Shown here: positions 45,659-56,051 of the stretch, piece by piece | Layout: every line of letters starts with the position of its first letter | How positions within the stretch are numbered: position 1 is the stretch's first letter | NCBI GenBank assembly: GCA_030248295.1 | Contig: JASANH010000306.1 | Location: 1 to 64,000 of the forward strand | Reading direction: 5' to 3' | Source of the DNA: Mesodorylaimus sp. YZB2_4 | Lineage: Eukaryota > Nematoda > Enoplea > Dorylaimida > Dorylaimidae | DNA: 64,000 nucleotides | Position numbers and translations under genes: made by a program | The notes under the pieces: generated by a model | Told to the model about the DNA's origin: nothing | Seen by the model: the letters and a program-made list of their open reading frames with translations, nothing else | The model's database searches: none

Positions 45659-47161
45659 ATGGACGCGCCAGAGATCATGATGGAGAACGAAGAATTATCC
45701 GAGAACGTAACGGCGACGAAAATAGGAGAAGATAAGATTGCCTTCATTCCACTTGAAATCAACAACCTGCTGAACAAGCAACCTGGTGAAATTGTCAAAT
45801 CGATTGCTCTGGAAAACCCGAAAGAGAAACACCCCATCTGCGCTTTGCGACTGAAGAAAGTGATCAAACTGATTTTTGCCACGAAAGAAGCCAGAGATTG
45901 TGCTGTCAAAGAAAAGTTGTCGCTCTTCGGCCTTCGGGTCGAGCTCGATTATCCGAGGCCGTACGTCCCGATGCAACGGAAGACCATCTACTTATACGGT
46001 ATTCCTTACGAAACAGATGGCGATGAGATCAAAAAGTGGTTGAAGGAGCAAGGCTTAAATACGGTATCAGAAGTTAGGAAAACATGCTGGAGGGACACAG
46101 AGATCGAAAACGGAGGAAGATCAGTCGTCGTCCAGGCCGCACCAGGAAAAGAAATTCCTGGATTCGCCTTCTTCAGGCCATCCCCGCGATCGAAGCCAGT
46201 AACAGTGCAGATTTGGTATCCTGGTATCGATGTGTGGTGTTGGAAATGCAAAGGAAAAGGCCACATCTCGAGACAGTGTCCAGCGATGGATTATCAACCA
46301 CCACCAGGATCCTATGCCGCGATGGCGAGTGGCACCGCCGGAGGCGGATTTCGAACAGTATCCAACATAAACGAGTCAGTCGCAGATCGTACCCAAGGAG
46401 CTGGAGGCGTCGACAACGAGAATTTCCCCCCTCTGACAGCATTAAATCCGACGCAGCCTCTGGTCAGGAGAAGGAAAGAGAAAGATCACAGAACCAGTGC
46501 AGAATCCGAGGTGCTTTCCAAAGCGGATATCCATCCTTTCTTCAAGGCTGAAAATCCTCTGTCAAACCACCACTCGTGCTCATTTATGATCGAGGGTCAG
46601 ACCTATGCATCGACAGAGCAATATCTCTTCAAGGCGAAAGCTGTAGCCATGGGAGACAAAGCGGCGGAGAAAAGAATTATGAAGGCGAAGTCAGCCAATG
46701 AAGCCAAACAAATCGGTGAGAAAATACAGTGGGACGAGGAAGCAAAGGGGCCTTGGATGGCCTTCGCAAAAGAAAAACTATGGCTCGCTAATGAAAAGAA
46801 ATACGAACAGAATCTTGGATTGAGGAAGCACCTGTTTGAAACGGCTCCCAAGCTCTTGGTCGAAGGGAATCCGAACGACGATCGGTGGGGCGTTGGAATC
46901 AAATGGGACGATCCTAAGATACAGGACCCGGCCAATTGGAGAGGAAAGAACGAATTTGGAAAATTGCTCACACAGCTGCGAGACGATTTGATGTCACGAT
47001 CAATGTACGCCGAGGAAGTAGACGAGGTGGCGAGGCAAAGAGAACAAGCGGATGAAAGAAGCAAACGACCTTTGAGCCCAGACAGCGAATCGAGCCAAGA
47101 CGACGACCATCGATCCAATCGCAAGCAAAGGACCGAAGACCCAACGGACACAGACTTCTGA
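45659..47161 (+). CDS. LINE ORF1: RRM-like + CCHC knuckle + NADAR domain
   Basis: 500 residues. The first ~190 residues contain an RRM-like region (RKTIYLYGIPYETDGDEIKK) followed by FAFFRPSPRSK. A CCHC zinc knuckle sits at residues about 194-208 (CWKCKGKGHISRQC). Residues about 290-444 match the NADAR (DUF1768/YbiA-like) fold from end to end: NPLSNHHSCSF, GQTYASTEQYLFKAKAVAMGD, LLVEGNPNDDRWGVGIKWDD, WRGKNEFGKLLTQLRDDL. NADAR enzymes act on ADP-ribose or riboflavin-pathway glycosidic bonds; some reverse ADP-ribosylation of nucleic acid. The C-terminus is acidic and basic. RRM and CCHC parts fit RNA chaperone ORF1 proteins. The frame is intact. Whether the NADAR part is active cannot be told from sequence alone. 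Confidence 0.85.
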   Translation: MDAPEIMMENEELSENVTATKIGEDKIAFIPLEINNLLNKQPGEIVKSIALENPKEKHPICALRLKKVIKLIFATKEARDCAVKEKLSLFGLRVELDYPRPYVPMQRKTIYLYGIPYETDGDEIKKWLKEQGLNTVSEVRKTCWRDTEIENGGRSVVVQAAPGKEIPGFAFFRPSPRSKPVTVQIWYPGIDVWCWKCKGKGHISRQCPAMDYQPPPGSYAAMASGTAGGGFRTVSNINESVADRTQGAGGVDNENFPPLTALNPTQPLVRRRKEKDHRTSAESEVLSKADIHPFFKAENPLSNHHSCSFMIEGQTYASTEQYLFKAKAVAMGDKAAEKRIMKAKSANEAKQIGEKIQWDEEAKGPWMAFAKEKLWLANEKKYEQNLGLRKHLFETAPKLLVEGNPNDDRWGVGIKWDDPKIQDPANWRGKNEFGKLLTQLRDDLMSRSMYAEEVDEVARQREQADERSKRPLSPDSESSQDDDHRSNRKQRTEDPTDTDF

Positions 47162-47290
47162 ACACGACGGACGGACGATCGACATCAGCATTATTGCCGA
47201 AAGGTGAGCAAGGGCCAGAGTACCAAACTGACCTTGTGTTTCCCCCTGGGGTTTTTTTGTGGGTTAGCAGAATAACCTTTTTTACTGTGT

Positions 47291-50200
47291 TTGGTTTCCT
47301 TTTTTTCTAAAATAGGTGGCGATAGGATATCCTTTGCGACTTTAAATGCAGCAGGACTGAGAGATAAACCAACCAAGACTGTATCCTTTTTTGACTTTGT
47401 AAAATTATATTCGATTGTGTGCATTCAGGAAACCCACTTCAGAAATAAGAAAGAGGCATCGTATTTTGACAATGTTTTTGAGGCCAGGTTTAAAGTTTTC
47501 CACAGCTTCTCAGACGAGTTTAGTGCAGGTGTGTGTTTGCTCATTAATCGATCTTCCCTGTTTTCGGACATTACCCGTTTGACGAGTGTTGATGGGCGTG
47601 CTATCCTTTTGACTGCCAAATATGAAAGTAGAATTTTTCTTGTGTGTGGTTTGTATGCTCCAGCTCAGGAAGCGCCGAGGAAGATGTTTTTTGAGAGTCT
47701 TCTTGAGAAGGCATTACAAAGGTTTAGGTATCATGATGCGGCTGTGTGTCTGGGGGATTTTAACTTTGTAGAATCGAAGGAGCTCGACCGAAGTGAACTT
47801 ACTTTATATACTGAAGCTGGACATAAAGAATTTCGAAAGTTCTCTTCGAAATTCAAGCTTCTCGATATTTTTCGGTATCATAATCCTAGTAGCAAACTTT
47901 TTTCGCATCTGGCACATAGTACAAAAACTCAGGGCAGACTTGATAGAATTTATTGCACACAAAACTTAGTTGAATCTTATGTAAACTATGACTTCATTGA
48001 TACAGCTCTGTCTGATCACAAAATCTTTCATGTAAATTGTAACTTTGCGTTTGCACAGATTAAGAGGGGACCGTCTTACTGGAAGCTTGATGTTGATCTA
48101 CTGCAAAGAGACGAAGTTTTGCGGGACCAGATCAGAGGCAAGCTGCAGTCTTTGCAGACTAACATGGAAAGTGCGCACGACAAGGAGGTACTGTCCATGT
48201 GGGAGGATTTCAAGGATGAGATAGCGTGTTTGTGCAAAGCACATAAAAGGTACATTGAAAGGGAGAATAGAAGGCAACGAGCAGAGTTGGAAAAAGCACT
48301 GCAAAAATGTAAGGCGTGGTTAGGAATGCACCCAACTAGCGAAATGCTGAAAGCGGAGTTTTCGGACATTCGCGAGCGACTAAGAACGTTTGATCGTGAG
48401 GAAATCAGGAGAAGATTGGGAAAAACACATTAAAGGGATTTAGCAACGGATCAATTTACGTTGGTGACTGCTAAGTTAATGCAAAAAGCCTCAGCGGAGC
48501 AGAGGGCAGTGTATGCGATTAATGATGAGAATGGGGTCACTCACTTCAACCAGTTGGACGTGATAGGAGAGATAAGGAGGCAGTACGAGGGTCTGTTCAC
48601 AAGTGTGGGCAGAGTGGACACTGCGGCAGCTGATATTTTCCTGACGCAACAGCCGCACGGCACAGCAGGGGACGAGGACAGAGCAATTCTAGGAGAAGAA
48701 GTGAATGAGGACGAGGTTGAGAAAGCAATGAGGTCTTCCCAGAAGAGGAAAACACCAGGCAGTGACGGATTGCCCATTGAATTCTACGCCATGTTTCCGG
48801 CTGAACTGTCTAGTGTCCTATGTCAGGTATACGCATCCTCTTTTCGCTTAGGGAAATTGCCGCCGAGCTGCTACTTTGGCATCATCTCTCAACTGTACAA
48901 AGGGGAAGGGGATAAGAAGGTCAGGTCCAACTGGAGGCCATTAACAATGCTGAATGTCGACTATAAAATATTAGCCAAAGTTCTGGTAATGAGACTGAGG
49001 AAGGTAATGCGCAAAATCGTTCATCCGGATCAAACCTGTGCTGTGCCAGGGAGGGATATTAGGGACGGGGTGCTTACCATCTATAATGCTGCAGAATATG
49101 TGAAGGAGCAAGAGATGGACGCCCTAACTTTGTCGGTGGATCATATGTCAGCTTTTGACATCATCGAATGGGAATATCTTTTCCGAGTGCTAGATTTTTT
49201 TGGACTGGGGCCTGTTCTCCAAAAATGGGTTGGTATAATCTACAGAATAGGATCAGTGAGTTCGTCAGTTCAGGTAAATGGATACGTGTCCTCGCCTTTC
49301 AGTCCGACCAGGGGAATCAGGCAGGGCTGTCCCCTGTCGGCTTTGCTCTACGTTTTGGTCTCTGAGACTGTAACCAATTTCATAAGGAGGGACAGAACAG
49401 TGAAAGGCATCGATGTGTTTGGGCAACAACTAAAACTGAACAACTATGCAGACGACACAAATTTTTTGCTTGCTGACTCAGAGTCTGTAAAACGTGTGTT
49501 TGAGGTATACAATTTGTACAAGCGGGCTTTTGGGGCAAGATTAAAAATAGCCAAAACGAAGATTCTGTTGCTGGGAAAGATGAAAAAGGACTGCTTGGAG
49601 GCTAACCTGCAGGACCTAGTTGTGAGTCAAGTGAAAGTATATGGTTTCTTAATTAAAAACGAGGGAATGGAGATAACAGAAAATTGGGAAGCAGTGCGAA
49701 GACACATAGGCAAGCTGGGGGATAAGACTCCTCACACTGAGGTGTCCTATTTTGGTAGGGTATACGTGGCCAATACCTACTTCCTGTCCAAACTTTGGTA
49801 TTTAGCATCAGTAATTGCACCAGAAGATGATTTGCAAAGGTTTGCTGAGACACAGATGGACTCATATCTTAGGCATCCGGCTAAGCAGAATGTGATAAAC
49901 AAGCTTATTTTGAAAAGGACCAAAGAGCAAGGAGGAGTGGGGTACCCTGACATTGGCTTTAAGGTGCTTGCATTTCGCTTAATGTTGTTGGTACGCAGGC
50001 ATTTGGCTCAGGAGAAGGCTGTATGGCACTCTTTCTTCGATTACTTCTATGGTAAAGTAGAGAAGGCGACTTTGCCGCAGATTAGCTCTATACAGACACC
50101 CCGTTTATACAAGGACGTTCGGAAAGCCGTACTGAGTGCTAAATTTAGTATTTTGAGTGATCATAGTGTAGGTCTGGATTCGAAGACTTATCCAATAAAG

Positions 50201-50848
50201 CATGTAAAAACCAAGCTTTTGTATAGACATATGCTTGAAAAAAAGGTGGGCAAGGCCAATAGGGCAATTGAGGAATATTGGAGGGAGAAGTTTAGGAAAG
50301 AATCGATTGACTTTGGTGCATATTGGAGACTAAATACAACAAAGCACGTCGATGGTCTGACACGAAGCATACATTACTCCCTTCTGTACAAAGGATTGTA
50401 TACAAGGAGCAGAGTGTCCAAGTTTACAGATGTTAGTCCAAATTGTAAGTTCTGCACAGAGATGGCTGGCGAGGATAAATGCGAAGACGTTTATCATGTT
50501 TTTGTCGAGTGTCACAGGTTTCAGATTTTTTGGAACAGAGTAAACGTACTCATTCAGGGTTTCGACCCGACCATCACTTTGAAAGAGGAAAGCAGGATTT
50601 TTGGAGTGACTGGCGGAAAATCCTCACATCTGAAGGTGATTGTAAATTTGATTTTACAATCAGCGCAGAGATGCATCTGGTTTGCTAGAATGGATTATGA
50701 GGAAAAGAATTCAGACACTGACCTTTGGGTTTCACTTTTAAAGCGCCTTCGACTTTTGTTTAAAAGAGCTAGGTATACCTTGACACCGCATCTGTTTAAC
50801 GAGATCTTTGTAAAGTCTTCTTTTTTGTTCAGAATTAGAGAGGGATAA
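47291..50848 (+). pseudogene. LINE ORF2: APE endonuclease + reverse transcriptase, one stop
   Basis: A single frame of 1186 codons with one TAA at 48431-48433. The endonuclease (first ~240 residues) shows LNAAGLRDK, IQETHFR, CLGDFNFVE, GRLDRIY and LSDHKIFHV, the usual Asn, Glu, Asp-x-Asn and His. The RT follows: SNWRPLTMLNVD, motif A with catalytic Asp at residue 623 (SAFDIIEW), RGIRQGCPLS, motif C NYADDTNF at about 718. Near residue 1050 is the terminal zinc motif CKFC...DVYHVFVEC. All catalytic residues are present, so only the stop between endonuclease and RT blocks a full product. It encodes target-primed reverse transcription together with ORF1. The stop is the only lesion I found. Confidence 0.85.
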
Positions 50849-51439
50849 GAGAAAAAAAAAGAAGATAAAGATCGAAATTAAAAAAAAAAAAAATTTAATG
50901 AAAAAAAATTATATATAATAAAATATTAAAAAAAAAAAATTGAATAAACAGGAAAAAAGAAAAGAAGAAGGAAAAAAAAAAGAAAAAATATATTTAAAAA
51001 AATAAAAAATAAATAAAAAATAAATGAAATATAAAAAAAATTTAAAAACAAAATAATGAAAAAATGGAAAAAATGTGTGCGTGTGTTGCGCTACGTATAG
51101 TACCTGGGGAGGGGGACTACTCCCCGCTCACCAAGTAGGCGGTGGCTCGATGGAGAGAAAGAAGATTAAAAACGACAAGTGATTTATAGTGATATGATTA
51201 ACCTGGTGGTTATGTTTGTATTGATTGCCTCAATTCCGTTTATACAATAAAAATGCATAGGAAAAAAAAATGCAAAGGGGAGGCTTGGCCGCCTTCCAAA
51301 ACATGACAAGGACAAGACTCGTACAAAATGGGCATGAAGAGAGGCAGAAGAGAAGAGCTCACTTTAACAAAGGGGAAACATAGAAGAATTGGGAAGTGGA
51401 AAAATTTTGGATAATCAGTGGCCATGATTCTGTTTGCAT

Positions 51440-51860
51440 GTGAACCATGATCGGCGGGTCCCCGTTTTTATCATATTCATAATCATCGTATTGAACTACC
51501 CCAGAAAATTAGTTATTAGTAAAAAGACACGCCAAGAATTTGAGTGAATTGATATGGCAAAAGGAAACTATGAATTCTAAAAACTCGAAAAATTGGCCGC
51601 CTAAACGTCTTTGTTAGATAGGAACTGCTGATCGCGGGTCCCCGCTTTTAGCATATTCGTGATTAGCGTACTTCGCTACCCCAGAAAACTAGTTATTAGT
51701 AATTGAGCACTAGGAGATATCGAGGCATTTAATGCCCTAAATGGAAAACTGGCAAAAAATCTGAAAATTTGAAAAATTTCCTCTCAAAGCTTCCTATTAA
51801 AAAAGGACTGCTTATCAGGGGTTCCCGCTTCCAGTATATTCATATTTGGCGCACTTCGTA
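51440..51860. repeat. 182-bp tandem repeat, about 2.3 copies
   Basis: Units begin at about 51448, 51629 and 51812 with GATCGSGGGTCCCCG, then AGCATATTCGTGATTAGCGTACTTCGCTACCCC-type text in 20-bp matching pieces, and ATTAGTTATTAGTA. It lies just 3' of the LINE tail. Confidence 0.7.
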
Positions 51861-52094
51861 ACCTCTCCGTATAATCTTGTCCCGCTCGTCTCTCTCTCTT
51901 GACGATCTCTTCGCTGACCACTCCTATATATACAGCGGTAAGTTTGCGCGCGAAAGTTTCCCTGTTAGCTTCCTATGTTCTCACTACCAACGACAGACAT
52001 TGCGCATTACGGCGCCTAGTCTGCATTTCGCGATGGAAATTGACGATGCCCTCGTACTTGTACATCAACAGGCGAACCTGCATCAGTCAGAGTA

Positions 52095-52215
52095 CTTTTT
52101 TATCAGCTTGGTAATGATCTTCCTGCAGGTTTACCCACGGAAACCTTGTTACGACTTTTACTTTCTTTAAATGACGTAGTTCGATCAAGTAGGTTATACG
52201 CCTACCATGGTAGTG
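52095..52215. rRNA. Chimeric 18S scrap: 3' end (minus) fused to a 5'-domain piece (plus)
   Basis: 52,105-52,180 read on the minus strand gives AAAGTCGTAACAAGG, TTTCC and AACCTGCAGGAAGATCATTA, the 3' end of 18S up to its mature terminus. It is joined at about 52,184 to GTAGGTTATACGCCTACC and ATGGTAGT in plus orientation, which matches 38,841-38,872 of the 18S fragment. The plus part then folds back on itself (GGTTATACGCC... /...AGTATAACCTACC). Confidence 0.65.
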
Positions 52216-52542
52216 TATGGAGTAGGTAGGCCACAAGTATAACCTACCAGTATTAGTCAGGCGCAGGCACAAGTGAAACGACAGGCGTAGGCTGAAAGGC
52301 GCGAAAAATTATCCTCGACACGATGCGAATGAAATGAAAGCGCTTACAGCAAAAATTTTTCAGAAAACATGTTTCTGACCCGATTTCGAAAAATTTACTC
52401 TTTTAACGGTTGGTCTGACAACGATTCCCAATGATCTATGAGATTCAGCGTAAAAAACTACCCAAGATATTTTCTTCTCGCATCTTAAAACTTAATTTTA
52501 TATCAACGACACATCGTCTCAATCTCTTTTTCGGCAAAATAG

Positions 52543-52980
52543 TGCCGTATATAGCACTTTTTGCCGCAAATGGCACTTTGGATGGCATGGTGAAAAAAAA
52601 ATTCATCCGGAGAGGATGGGAAGGAGGCTACTAGGTCAACTTTCCAAGCTGAACACGATGCAACATTGGAAATTCTGTGAAATTTTGTCCCTGAAAAATT
52701 TGCCATTTTGAGGGCCGTATATGGCACTTTGGATGGCATGGTGGAAAAAAATTCATCCGGAGAGGCTGGGAAGGACGCCACTAGCTCAATTTTCGATGGT
52801 GAACACGATGCAACATTGAAAATTCCCGAAAAATCGATCCTGGAAAAATTAGTCATTTTGAGGGCCGTATATTGCACTTTGGATGGCATGGTGGAAAAAA
52901 ATTCATCCGAAGAGGCTAGGAAGGAGGCTACTAGGTCAATTCTTCAAGCTGAACACGATGCAACTGACTTTGACCGAGCT
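52543..52980. repeat. 150-bp tandem repeat, 3 copies, open on both strands
   Basis: Units start GCCGTATAT at 52543, 52714 and 52864. The first has a ~20-bp extra duplication. The 150-bp period is 50 codons, so the protein repeats too: on the plus strand LRAVY-TLDGMVEKNSS; on the minus strand MPSKV-YTALKM and ELVASFP-SPDEFF. Which strand, if any, is coding is unclear. Confidence 0.75.
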
Positions 52981-52999
52981 AACTGTTGGCAACGAATTT

Positions 53000-53900
53000 T
53001 CAATTGATCTGAAATTATTGATAAATTTGAACTTCGATCAACCAAGTCGCGTTGGAAAGACGTTTAAACATCATTCGAGTCGGGAATAAAACGAATTATT
53101 TCGTGCAAGGTATAGGAGGCCATACGTACAGATTTGTACTCGAACCAAAGTTGGATAAAATACGAAAATGGTGGAAAATTGGATGAAATACGCAAGAATG
53201 ATAGACCGACCGAGCGTCAAATAAGTCAAAGAAACACTGACCGTTTCCAGCCAGTTGGGCTCCTTTTATAGCCAACAGACCAGCGGGCGTTATTTTCGAT
53301 TCCAGGGTGCTGGTGGCGCTGGTCAATGGCGGGCTCTGGTACCTAGGCAACCGACCCTTGGCGTCCCTAACAGCCATTGTTCAACAGCTGTCTACAAAAG
53401 ATAAGATCTCGGCTCGGGCGTGACGCGTCGTGTTTCAATTACCCAAAGGATGCGCGGTGTTTTACTTAGCTAGGCACCAGCAGCTGCCCACAATAGCTTA
53501 ATTACCGAGAAAGCCCATGGAGATTGAGCGAACGGCTTGTCATCACTGATGTCAGCGCGACGGTAATGGTCTAGCGTCTCCAAGTAACCGTCCCTTAGCA
53601 TACCTGACTGCCATTGTTTAACAGCTGTCTACAAATAGAAAAGATATCGGCTCGAGCGTGGCCGCATCGTGTATTATTTATTAAAAAGGACGCGCGATGT
53701 CTGTCTAAAATAATCTGAAAGACGCCGCACTAGTCAACATCCGTCTTACATAACAGGGGGCTTGCTCTCTGGAAATAAGAAATTACAAGCCCCTCATTAT
53801 TTATTCCTTTCGCAGACGCTGGGCAGGTGTTGTATGAATAAAATGGACACAGCAAAAAATATTTACATTGACATACAAAAACAAACCGTTTTAAAAATTA
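53000..53900. other. Intergenic with a diverged direct repeat
   Basis: 53,345-53,465 and 53,584-53,705 are diverged direct copies (GCCATTGTT-AACAGCTGTCTACAAA, TCGGCTCG-GCGTG). A TATA-like CTATAAAAGGAGCCC (minus, 53,261-53,275) faces the 150-bp repeat. No supported gene. Confidence 0.5.
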
Positions 53901-53905
53901 AATTG

Positions 53906-54328
53906 CTAACAATCATTACCCCAGTAAATATCGCTACAAATATATACGACTTTTCCACTCGCCCAGCGAGTGGCTTGACACTCACATTCATATTCACATC
54001 GTCGAATTATGCCACGTAAAAAATTTGCGTAATTTGCGTGGCCTCTATCAGTCTGGCCGCCATAATATTTTTCGATGTGATCCAGCCTCATTCCGAGTTC
54101 TAAGGAGGCTCTTTGACAAACGGGAATTTCATACAAGTCAATATTGTAAAGTAAATGGTAAGCCGAACTATGTAGTCTTTTTTCGGCGAAATGATCGGCG
54201 CACCATTGATAATAATTGTAGGGAACGGTTCTTGTGCAATTTCTCTTTAAACAAATTGGATTTGGTGGCGGTGAAGGTAGATGCGGTGATAGGTCATCCC
54301 ACCCACCAAACGGACTCGATGGAGACAC
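53906..54328 (-). CDS. Cys-rich small protein, unknown
   Basis: 140 codons: a Pro/Ser-rich start (MSPSSPFGGWDD), then ICLKRNCTRTVPYNYYQWCADHF, LYNIDLYEIPVCQRASLELGM, and a final CEYECECQ...YICSDIYWGNDC. A TTTTTTAG acceptor lies just before the first codons, so an upstream exon may exist (54,630-54,380 is open on the same strand). Paired cysteines suggest zinc or disulfides; there is no signal peptide in this exon. The family is not recognised. Confidence 0.5.
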   Translation of the reverse strand: MSPSSPFGGWDDLSPHLPSPPPNPICLKRNCTRTVPYNYYQWCADHFAEKRLHSSAYHLLYNIDLYEIPVCQRASLELGMRLDHIEKYYGGQTDRGHANYANFLRGIIRRCEYECECQATRWASGKVVYICSDIYWGNDC

Positions 54329-54898
54329 TAAAAAACATTTGACAATACTGTACTGTAGTTCTTATTTGAAGGAGACAAAGTTTAGAGTTGACTTGATGGG
54401 TCAGATTCAAACTCTAGGTTCCAATGTTGATCCTGTGTTTCGATTCTATGGGATGACTGTTGGCTGAGTTTTCGGGAAAGGGTATGGATGTGGTATAGCA
54501 CAGTTTCACACCCATTTGAAAGTATTGACCTAAACTTTATGAACTCGCCTCGTATGTCTACATTAGGACACCATTGTGTTGGCGACGCTGGTGTCTGGTA
54601 ACGATACTCCTCTCCAGAGGGATCCATCAACGCAACGATCCCCCCCCTTTTTGAGACCTTTAGTGTTGCGGGTAACAGTGCGACCGAGCTGCGGCATCGT
54701 TCATGTTACGTTTGCGTTTTTCCTCTGCTATTTCCAGGATTTGAACCACCCTTGATTTGTCTGCTTGCCCGCTAGCTTTTTTGCGAACTCGGCTACTTAC
54801 TATATTATAAAACACCACCTAGCTTGCGGTCAGAGTATGTACTTACCCTGATTATTTTTATATGGTTCAGGTCTTAATTAGGTCGTGTTTTATTTTAA

Positions 54899-55096
54899 GA
54901 CCACAACGCCATTTCCCGCATAAATGGTTTTTCGTTGTACGCGAAGATCACGTATTTAAACACAGCCCTCGCCCCTAACATGGCCGAGGCCTGTAATATG
55001 GCCTCGGAAACTTGGCCCCATTTGACAGAGGCTCAGCGACAGTATTGGAAACAGCGAGCTGCTATTATTCGTCATAAGCAACAGCAACAGCAGTAG
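54899..55096 (+). CDS. HMG-box-like mini-gene, copy 3
   Basis: The frame is open from 54899 to the TAG at 55096: RINGFSLYAKITYLNT, MAEACNMASETWPHLTEAQRQYWKQ, then six Gln after RHK. It has no stop or frameshift across the box, but the ATG of copy 1 is ACG here and a small insertion sits in the first codons. If expressed it must start from an upstream exon spliced at the TTTTATTTTAAG site (about 54,900), or it is silent. Residues are roughly half identical to copy 1, with the box-defining Trp, Leu and Tyr positions kept, so selection may have acted on the protein. Confidence 0.5.
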   Translation, partial: DHNAISRINGFSLYAKITYLNTALAPNMAEACNMASETWPHLTEAQRQYWKQRAAIIRHKQQQQQ

Positions 55097-55223
55097 AAAC
55101 AGCGGCTGCGTCGATAATCACACTATTCGATATCACATTTTGATTTTGTCAGGGTTTAAACCGTGTATTTTTTATCATCTTAAGCATTTTTCATTCGCAC
55201 TAATTTTTAAAATAAAATTCTTT

Positions 55224-55283
55224 TAGGGTGATAGATTTGGCGGCCTTGTAACTTTAAAAACTGGCGCCAACTATATCACCTTA
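55224..55283 (+). other. 3' hairpin of HMG copy 3
   Basis: TAGGGTGATA pairs with TATCACCTTA (one G-T) and a nested TTGGCG pairs with CGCCAA. It follows AATAAAA at 55211. Compared with copy 2 both sides of the stems have changed together. Confidence 0.55.
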
Positions 55284-55550
55284 TTGAGGATTTTGCTCTT
55301 CATCAACCAAGCATAACTAATACAAATTATGCACTACATAATTTTGTATGCTACAGTATGTACATCTATGTAGGTTACTATCGCGTGACGTGTGCCTGGT
55401 AACCACATACAGTTCCCCTGGGGTCATATGTTGCACCTCGCATAGCAGCCGTTCATCCCACATAGCAAACGGTTGCCATTTTTTGCTTCGAGACGATAAA
55501 GTTGATTTTAGAAAGTGTCTTTTCGTTCTACATTCCTCGTTACCCCCACC

Positions 55551-55934
55551 ATGTCGTGTGGACAAGATTTAACGCCTATTTCAACCGAGTTGAGGAACAA
55601 CATCCACGAACCGTTGCGCGAAATGACCAATTGTGTGACTGGCCCCATTGCAGTATCAGGGGGCTATTTTAGATTCAATGAAACTTCAACTTTGACTGCC
55701 CTGGTTTCTGCAAACGTTTCAAAACATCGCAAAAACCGTGAACAATCTCGTCGAAACTCGCGAGAAAAAGCAAGGATGGAAGAAATTGTGAAGAACTTCA
55801 AAATTGCGGGTTCTCTCGTCGGTGGACAAAATCAGGCTCAAATTTTAAGAAATGCTACAAATCGATTGGATGAACTTACCAAAATATTTTTCTCGTTTGA
55901 CGACACACAATTATCAATGGATCAGACAGGTTAG
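55551..55934 (+). CDS. Possible divergent bHLH protein (or its first exon)
   Basis: The ATG at 55551 has a CACC context. The ~128-residue frame has a hydrophilic start, then RKNREQSRRNSREKARMEEI (basic region and helix 1), VKNFKIAG, a loop, and QAQILRNATNRLDELTKIF (helix 2). This follows the basic/helix/loop/helix spacing of transcription factors, though the loop is short. The frame ends at a CAG-GTTAGT donor-like site (55,928), so more exons may follow. The family assignment is an inference. Confidence 0.45.
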   Translation: MSCGQDLTPISTELRNNIHEPLREMTNCVTGPIAVSGGYFRFNETSTLTALVSANVSKHRKNREQSRRNSREKARMEEIVKNFKIAGSLVGGQNQAQILRNATNRLDELTKIFFSFDDTQLSMDQTG

Positions 55935-56051
55935 TTTTTACGGCGGGTTTTTAGGTCAGACACGGATCATGGCCAGGCGAGATATGAGCGGGAAATTTTA
56001 AAGTTGCGTTTTTATATTTTTTTTTAATTCTTATAAAAAAGAGTAAATTAC

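Larger units (their letters stand above)
45400..51075 (+). mobile_element. Nearly complete Tx1-like (L1 group) LINE
   Basis: Leader, ORF1 (45659-47161), a 129-bp gap, ORF2 (47291-50848 with one stop), then an A-rich tail of about 200 bp made of AAATAAAA-type runs (50,850-51,070). There is no LTR. The RT wording (WRPLTMLNVDYKILAKVL, HPDQTCAVPGR, RGIRQGCPLS) is that of the Tx1 clade, several lineages of which insert into fixed targets. The exact 5' end and target duplication are not resolved. A diverged relative is at 12,545-13,340. Confidence 0.85.
54788..55321 (+). repeat. HMG module, copy 3 (about 535 bp)
   Basis: It shares with copies 1 and 2 the CTYGGCTAC start, CACCTAG, GTACYTAYCCT-ATTATTTTTA, the TTTTATTTT-AG acceptor and the coding part. 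With copy 2 it also shares the 3' part: AATAAA, the hairpin, TTATTGAGGATTTTGC and TAACTAATA. Confidence 0.7.

Noticed and set aside
46603-47151. 182-codon minus-strand frame
   Set aside because: It is the antisense shadow of the NADAR-coding part of LINE ORF1.
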